Assembly (NCBI GenBank): GCA_964417785.1
Contig: CAYQJO010000132.1
Coordinates: forward strand, 1-11,686
Length of the DNA stretch: 11,686 bases
Source of the DNA: DAOTUL01 sp034437435
GTDB lineage: Bacteria > Chloroflexota > Anaerolineae > Aggregatilineales > Phototrophicaceae
Direction: 5' to 3'
Position 1 is the first letter of the stretch. Each line of letters opens with the position of its first letter. A model generated the notes under the pieces. That model was not told where the DNA came from. It saw only the letters and a program-made list of their open reading frames with translations, and ran no database searches. A program made the translations under genes and the position numbers. Below, in pieces: positions 7,801-11,686 of this stretch.

Positions 7801-8298
7801 TACTACGACATCCGTGCTGGTCTCGGTTTCAACAAGTCGCCCGCTGTCTATGGTGCTTTTCCACTCGATCCATACTCGCATACACCCCGCGATCAGGGTG
7901 CGAAGCAGCCCGGCATGACCGGCATGGTCAAGGAAGAAATTCTCACCCGAATGGGCGAACTCGGCATTGCCATCGAAGATGGCGAGATCGTGTTCAACCC
8001 CGTGCTGCTGCGTCCGGTAGAGCGGTTGGAATCACCATCGACATTGCGCTATTGGGATACGGACAACCAGGAGCAGCAGGTACGAGTACCCACTGGTGCA
8101 TATGCATTTACGCTATGTCGTGTGCCGGTTGTTGTTCAACAGGCGAACCAGAATCAGTTTACTGTCCATTTGCACGATGGCACCCAGAAGACGATACCCG
8201 GTTCCCGCCTGGATACGACCTTGACCGGACACATTTTTGCCCATGATGGGGTCGTGCGCCAGATCACCATCAGTTACCAACCGGAGTCGTTACAATGA
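4879..8298 (+). CDS. Large clan GH-Q glycoside phosphorylase, probable beta-1,3-oligoglucan phosphorylase (GH149/GH161-like)
   Basis: The protein has 1139 residues and no signal peptide, so it should act in the cytoplasm. It would phosphorolyse imported oligosaccharides to glucose-1-phosphate and a shortened acceptor. The catalytic block reads QRPEWNDANNALVG, with Asp645 matching the general-acid aspartate of the GH94 WND motif. Other landmarks are GGLTAGRVNADHALFPYY (residues 60-77) in the N-terminal beta-sandwich part, a long helical barrel region from about residue 400, NRREDSLYHAYNIL, and GAKQPGMTG (about 1007-1015), a likely phosphate-binding region. Length and motifs fit GH149 or GH161 better than classical GH94 enzymes of about 800 residues. 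The context of GH16 and GH3 beta-glucanases supports a beta-1,3-glucan substrate. The exact family needs a profile search. Its Shine-Dalgarno (AAAGGA, 4865-4870) lies in the preceding gene. Met26 is an alternative start after a run of eight G. Confidence 0.8.
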   Translation: MTAQSHNRVLDAGEAASVTGGGVTLMGETYYRILNYDMMPPFFMTVVSSDDHWLFVATTGGLTAGRVNADHALFPYYTEDRIEENANNTGPKTIIQVNTQVWEPFVQYSPYKHERNLYKNIAGTALVFEEVNVELGLTFRYAWRTSNTFGIVRTAWIVNQSKDTISVSVTDGLQNILPAHIAAGTQNEFSVLLDAYKRNELDLKTGLGIFSLSSRLTDLAEPSEALRANTVWQVGLDPEAYLLSSSQIGSIRAGYSPNPETVIRGRRGAYFAHASFEMAPDTERSWHLVAEVDQDGAAVSDLVQQLSADDLYTTVERDIVASGEQLKRIVAGADGIQVSGDPLSTEHHFTNVLFNVMRGGTFADQYWIKKADFLAYVDTHYRGLRKNHTDFFAALPEAFIVQTLKDHADGQDNPNLIRLSYTYLPLTFSRRHGDPSRPWNWFSIHLKNADGSPQLSYEGNWRDIFQNWEALVYAYPEFIEGMIAVFLNATTIDGYNPYRITRDGIDWEVPEPSNPWANIGYWSDHQIIYLQKLMEAYEAFYPGKLRSLLTRPIFAYANVPYRIKPYDDIVRDPYNTIDFDWDAEHAIAAFVQERGTDGRLLLDSQGKVFHVTLAEKLLNLLLAKLVNFVPDGGIWMNTQRPEWNDANNALVGKGLSVVTACYLRRFVVFFQLLLEDMQGDVTLSQELYTLFQAVHSALDMSHSTLTAEQRRTIIDALGTAGSAYRQTCYNGYSGDYVHVSSDKIRLFLTLARQVISQTIRANRREDSLYHAYNILHLNDGGAEVQHLYLMLEGQVAVLSSGLLEPEAVLALLHQLRQSALYREDQHSYILYPDRDLPGFMQKNTFDEAEVRDLKLVQALVERDDPRLIIKDTSGRYHFGGDLRNARDVSATLKILAERPEYANLVATESDAVLALFERIFNHDSFTGRSGSFFGYEGLGSIYWHMVSKLLLSVQENVYRAQKLESDALTALIDAYYDIRAGLGFNKSPAVYGAFPLDPYSHTPRDQGAKQPGMTGMVKEEILTRMGELGIAIEDGEIVFNPVLLRPVERLESPSTLRYWDTDNQEQQVRVPTGAYAFTLCRVPVVVQQANQNQFTVHLHDGTQKTIPGSRLDTTLTGHIFAHDGVVRQITISYQPESLQ
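4936..4943. repeat. Homopolymer run of eight G in the phosphorylase 5' end
   Basis: Eight consecutive G residues encode part of GGGV at codons 20-22 of the phosphorylase. Such a tract is prone to slippage and to sequencing error. A one-base change would abolish translation from the first ATG but not from the in-frame ATG at 4954, just downstream. Confidence 0.9.
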
Positions 8299-10199
8299 TG
8301 TATCGTCACTTCATCAAGCTGCTGTTGGTCCTGCTGCTGGCTGGTCACATCTCCGTCGCGCAGGATGGCTTCCCCTACCTCGATCCGGCGCAAGATGTCG
8401 AAACCCGCGTTGATGATTTGCTCACCCGGATGACACTCGAAGAAAAGCTCGGTCAGATGACACTTGTCGAGAAGAACAGCATCACGACTCAGTCGGTATC
8501 CGGGTTTTTCATTGGCGGAATACTCAGCGGCGGCGGCGGATACCCCACCCCAAACACGCCCGAAGCCTGGGCAGACATGGTAAATGGTTTTCAGGAAGCC
8601 GCTCTATCAACACGACTCGGGATTCCGCTGATATATGGCGTGGATGCTGTTCATGGGCATAACAATGTTCATGCTGCAACCATCTTCCCGCACAATGTCG
8701 GGTTAGGTGCAGCAGATAACCCTGAATTGATGCGACAGATCGGTGAGATAACCGCCACAGAACTCATCGCCACCGGCATCTACTGGAACTACGCGCCGGT
8801 GATGGCGGTTCCACAGGATATCCGTTGGGGGCGTACCTATGAAGGTTTTGGTGAGCGTACCGACCTTGTAGACCGATTGGCGAATGCCTACATGCAGGGC
8901 TTGCAGGGTGATGTACTTGCCACACCCAAACACTATATTGGTGATGGTGACACGACCTGGGGTACATCGAAAAAAAGCAATACCGCCGGGGGTGATCCTC
9001 GCGTCGATGAGGCGACTCTGCGCCCCCGCGACCTACCGCCATATCTTACCGCGCTTAAAAACGGTGCGATGAGCATAATGGTGTCTTATTCCAGTTGGAA
9101 TGGCGTCCCGATGCATGGCAACGATTATCTGGTCAACGAGGTGCTAAAGGACGAATTGGGCTTTGAAGGCTTCGTTGTCTCAGACTGGGGCGGCGTGGAT
9201 CTGATCGCCAACGACTACTACGAGGCAGTGGTGATGTCGATCAATGCTGGCATTGATATGAACATGGTCCCACAGAATTATCCGTTGTACCTGGATACTC
9301 TGAACGCCGCCATCGAGAATGGTGACATCAGCATGGAACGAGTCGACGACGCAGTGCGGCGCATTCTCCGAACGAAATTCGTGATGGGCCTGTTTGAACA
9401 GCCATTCAGCGATCCCGACTTGTTGGAAACAGTGGGTTCCGACGACCACCGGGCGGTGGCACGGCAGGCTGTCAGCGAGTCGCTGGTACTGCTGCGCAAC
9501 GAAAATGAGGCATTACCAGTCCCCAAAGACACCAGCGTGATCTTTGTTGCCGGCCAGGGAGCGGATGATATCGGATTGCAATCTGGCGGTTGGACCATTG
9601 AATGGGGTGGCGGCCTGGGTGACATCACTCCCGGCACGACGATTCTGGATGGGATTGAGGCGGCAGTCTCTCCGGAAACGGCGGTGTACTTCAACGCACT
9701 CGGTCGATTCAGTCGTGTAACGGACGAGAATGACAACCCCATCGTCGCGGATGTGGGCATTGTGGTCATCGGCGAATTCCCGTATTCGGAGTGGGAGGGC
9801 GATAACGCCTTCCTCGATATCGATCCGGCTGACGTTGCGATCATTGATCGTATGCGAGAACGCAGCGAGACACTCATTGTTATTTTGCTTTCGGGGCGTC
9901 CGATGATCGTGAACGATTTCATCCTGACTGCCGATGCCTTTGTCGCCGCATGGCTGCCGGGGACCGAAGGCGATGGAATCACCGATGTGCTGTTCGGTGA
10001 TCGACCCTTTACCGGCAAACTGCCCTACACATGGCCCCGCACCATCGACCAGATACCCTTTGATTTTGAAAATCTGCCGGGTAGCGGCTGCGATACGCCG
10101 TTGTTTCCCTTCGGTTATGGTCTGACCGTTGAGGAGAGTGAATCGTTGTGGCTGGAATTGGCAGAGGCGTGTCAGACAGAATTAAGTGAAGAGGAGTGA
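8295..10199 (+). CDS. Exported GH3 exo-beta-glucosidase/glucan hydrolase (barley ExoI type)
   Basis: This 634-residue enzyme removes glucose or short units from beta-glucan chain ends outside the membrane. A Sec signal peptide (residues 1-22, hydrophobic core LLLVLLLAG) is probably cleaved at SVA|QDG. Domain 1 is a TIM barrel with DAVHGHNNVHAATIFPHN, KHYIGDGDTTWGT and the nucleophile Asp297 in FVVSDWGG. Domain 2 carries GEFPYSEWEGDN, where Glu499 aligns with the acid/base of the barley enzyme. The DAVHGHNN block resembles plant ExoI and bacterial ExoP enzymes, which accept beta-1,3 and beta-1,4 linkages, more than narrow cellobiases. Two cysteines near the C-terminus could form a disulfide. 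The start at 8295 overlaps the previous stop as ATGA, with GGAG at 8283-8286 placed 8 nt upstream. A second ATG at 8298 is possible but less well spaced. Confidence 0.93.
   Translation: MMYRHFIKLLLVLLLAGHISVAQDGFPYLDPAQDVETRVDDLLTRMTLEEKLGQMTLVEKNSITTQSVSGFFIGGILSGGGGYPTPNTPEAWADMVNGFQEAALSTRLGIPLIYGVDAVHGHNNVHAATIFPHNVGLGAADNPELMRQIGEITATELIATGIYWNYAPVMAVPQDIRWGRTYEGFGERTDLVDRLANAYMQGLQGDVLATPKHYIGDGDTTWGTSKKSNTAGGDPRVDEATLRPRDLPPYLTALKNGAMSIMVSYSSWNGVPMHGNDYLVNEVLKDELGFEGFVVSDWGGVDLIANDYYEAVVMSINAGIDMNMVPQNYPLYLDTLNAAIENGDISMERVDDAVRRILRTKFVMGLFEQPFSDPDLLETVGSDDHRAVARQAVSESLVLLRNENEALPVPKDTSVIFVAGQGADDIGLQSGGWTIEWGGGLGDITPGTTILDGIEAAVSPETAVYFNALGRFSRVTDENDNPIVADVGIVVIGEFPYSEWEGDNAFLDIDPADVAIIDRMRERSETLIVILLSGRPMIVNDFILTADAFVAAWLPGTEGDGITDVLFGDRPFTGKLPYTWPRTIDQIPFDFENLPGSGCDTPLFPFGYGLTVEESESLWLELAEACQTELSEEE
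10191..10196 (+). promoter_or_regulatory. Ribosome binding site of the GH16 gene
   Basis: GAGGAG lies at the very end of the GH3 coding region, directly before its TGA, and is 6 nt from the ATG at 10203. The position implies co-transcription and efficient re-initiation after GH3. Confidence 0.75.
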
Positions 10200-10202
10200 T
10201 TC

Positions 10203-11684
10203 ATGGCAAAACACATCCGTATCATGTTGGTGATTGTGCTGGCGTCTATCGGCGTTGTGCAGGCACAGGAATCACAGGTCCTGGCCGATTTTGAGGTCGA
10301 TGAACTGTTCCTCGGCAAAGACTCTGACGGGCTGGACATCGGCTTCGTCACATGGGGTGATAGTGCTGGCAACGTGACACTCGAATTGGTCGCAGCGGAA
10401 GGCGATCTTGCACTGCCAGAACAGGGTGGCGACAACGCCGTTCTACAAGTAACTTACGATATCGGTGCATTCGGTGGATTCACCCACGCGCTGACCGACG
10501 GCGAAGAGTGGGTCCCGCAGGACTGGACCGACTACAACACGCTCGACTTCTGGCTCTACGGCGCGGAGTCCGGTGGCGTGATCCAGGTCGAGATTTTCGA
10601 CAACCGTGCGCCTGATTCGACCTCAGACACGGCGGAACGCTGGTACTATCGCCTCGAAGATGACTTCACCGGCTGGCAGTTCTTCAGCATCCCGTTTGAC
10701 GTTTTTCAACGGCGGACAGACTGGCAGCCATCCGGTGCGCCAGCCGACGAGTTCGGGCTGACCGAAGTTCACGGTTATGCCTTTACCTTCCCGGCGGGTG
10801 TGGGTGAACACGTCACCTATATTGACCAGGTAGCACTCTCCACCGGTGAGGGTAATGCCGAGTCCAGGGTCCCACCAGCGGATGAAGCTTCTGGTGAAGA
10901 AACCACAACCGAACTGATCGACATGCCCGAATACGACCCTGACGGCGAGTGGGTACTTGTCTGGAGCGATGAATTCGACGTCGAGGCCGGTGAACCGATC
11001 AACGCCGACTACTGGACCTGCGAGGTTGGCGGTCACGGTTGGGGCAATGCGCAGCTTGAACACAACACGGATCGGACCGAAAATGTTGTCCATGATGGCG
11101 ATGGACATCTCTTAATCATTGCCCGCGAGGAGGAATACCGGGGCAACGATTACACTTCCGGGCGCTGCAACACAATGGACAAGGTAGGATTTACTTACGG
11201 GCGTGTCGAGGCACGGCTCAACTTACCAGAGGGACAGGGAATCTGGCCCGCTTTCTGGATGCTTGGTGCGGACTTCCCCGAAATCGGCTGGCCTGACTCA
11301 GGTGAGATCGACATCATGGAATATGTTGGCAAAGAGCCACGCTCTATACATGGCACCGTACATGGACCCGGTTACAGCGGTTCCGGCGGGCTGGGGACGC
11401 GGTATATCTTCGATGAACCCGTCGCGGACGAGTTCCATGTGTTTGGCATTGAGTGGGAGCCGGAAGTTATCCGCTGGACAATCGACGGCGAGGTATTCCA
11501 CACCATGACGCCAGAATTACTCTATGGTATGGGCGACTGGGTCTACGATCACGATTTCTTCATGCTCATCAACGTCGCGGTCGGTGGACATTGGCCCGGC
11601 AACCCGGATGATACGACAGTCTTCCCGCAGGAAATGTTGGTAGACTGGGTGCGTGTCTACCAGCGTATTATCCCACAACCTTAA
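10203..11684 (+). CDS. Exported GH16 endo-beta-1,3-glucanase (laminarinase) with N-terminal carbohydrate-binding-like domain
   Basis: This 493-residue enzyme would cut internal linkages of beta-1,3- or mixed-linkage glucan outside the cell. The signal peptide (about residues 1-21) ends in VQA|QES. Residues about 25-220 form a beta-rich, Trp-containing domain (LADFEVDE, WTDYNTLDFWLYG, FTGWQFFSIPFDVFQRR, TYIDQVAL) resembling CBM11-type jelly rolls. An acidic, Thr/Glu-rich linker covers about 225-248. The GH16 catalytic domain starts at WVLVWSDEFD (from residue 250) and contains the ExDxxE motif GEIDIMEYVG, with Glu368 as nucleophile and Glu373 as acid/base. Further hallmarks are GIWPAFWMLG, HGTVHGPGY and the closing VDWVRVYQR. 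The extra methionine in EIDIME is the beta-bulge form usual in laminarinases. The gene is complete, and the window ends 2 nt later. Confidence 0.95.
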   Translation: MAKHIRIMLVIVLASIGVVQAQESQVLADFEVDELFLGKDSDGLDIGFVTWGDSAGNVTLELVAAEGDLALPEQGGDNAVLQVTYDIGAFGGFTHALTDGEEWVPQDWTDYNTLDFWLYGAESGGVIQVEIFDNRAPDSTSDTAERWYYRLEDDFTGWQFFSIPFDVFQRRTDWQPSGAPADEFGLTEVHGYAFTFPAGVGEHVTYIDQVALSTGEGNAESRVPPADEASGEETTTELIDMPEYDPDGEWVLVWSDEFDVEAGEPINADYWTCEVGGHGWGNAQLEHNTDRTENVVHDGDGHLLIIAREEEYRGNDYTSGRCNTMDKVGFTYGRVEARLNLPEGQGIWPAFWMLGADFPEIGWPDSGEIDIMEYVGKEPRSIHGTVHGPGYSGSGGLGTRYIFDEPVADEFHVFGIEWEPEVIRWTIDGEVFHTMTPELLYGMGDWVYDHDFFMLINVAVGGHWPGNPDDTTVFPQEMLVDWVRVYQRIIPQP

Positions 11685-11686
11685 GC

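Noticed and set aside
9278..10018. 246-codon minus-strand frame opposite the GH3 gene
   Set aside because: The plus strand encodes conserved GH3 motifs throughout, including both catalytic residues. The antisense product is low-complexity Ser/Arg/Pro-rich.

Overview
The window holds a single catabolic locus for a beta-glucan, most likely a beta-1,3-glucan such as laminarin. There are eight recognisable genes plus one short upstream ORF. The organism is probably a member of Chloroflexota (Anaerolineae-like). This is inferred from the overall style of the proteins, the moderate-to-high GC content, and secreted proteins whose signal peptides end in A|Q plus an acidic or small residue with no lipobox. 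No rRNA or marker gene is present to confirm it.

Left edge (20-541): a small cupin protein is transcribed leftward, divergently from a LacI-family repressor gene. The 96-bp gap between them contains a good sigma70-type promoter for the repressor (TTGACA, 18-nt spacer, TATACT), followed by a perfect 14-bp palindrome (TGAGAGCGCTCTCA) of the LacI/CcpA operator type.

Middle (542-4874): the repressor gene is followed by a 116-bp leader with a second, near-perfect operator (TTGAGAGCGCTTTCAA) and a 21-codon ORF that overlaps the next start as ATGA. Next come a sugar ABC-transporter substrate-binding protein, a strong intercistronic hairpin, and two permeases. No ATPase gene is present, so the importer probably shares an ATPase encoded elsewhere.

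Right (4879-11684): three enzymes are tightly packed. The first is a large cytoplasmic phosphorylase of clan GH-Q, resembling the GH149/GH161 beta-1,3-oligoglucan phosphorylases. The second is an exported GH3 exo-beta-glucosidase of the barley ExoI type. The third is an exported GH16 endo-beta-1,3-glucanase with an N-terminal carbohydrate-binding-like domain. The window ends two bases after the GH16 stop codon.

Working model (inference): the secreted GH16 cuts beta-glucan and the secreted GH3 trims the products. The ABC system imports oligosaccharides, and the cytoplasmic phosphorylase converts them to glucose-1-phosphate without spending ATP on activation. The LacI protein would repress both its own gene and the operon until an oligosaccharide or glucose-derived signal appears. 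No mobile elements, CRISPR arrays, tRNA or rRNA genes were seen, and no gap between genes is longer than about 120 bp.
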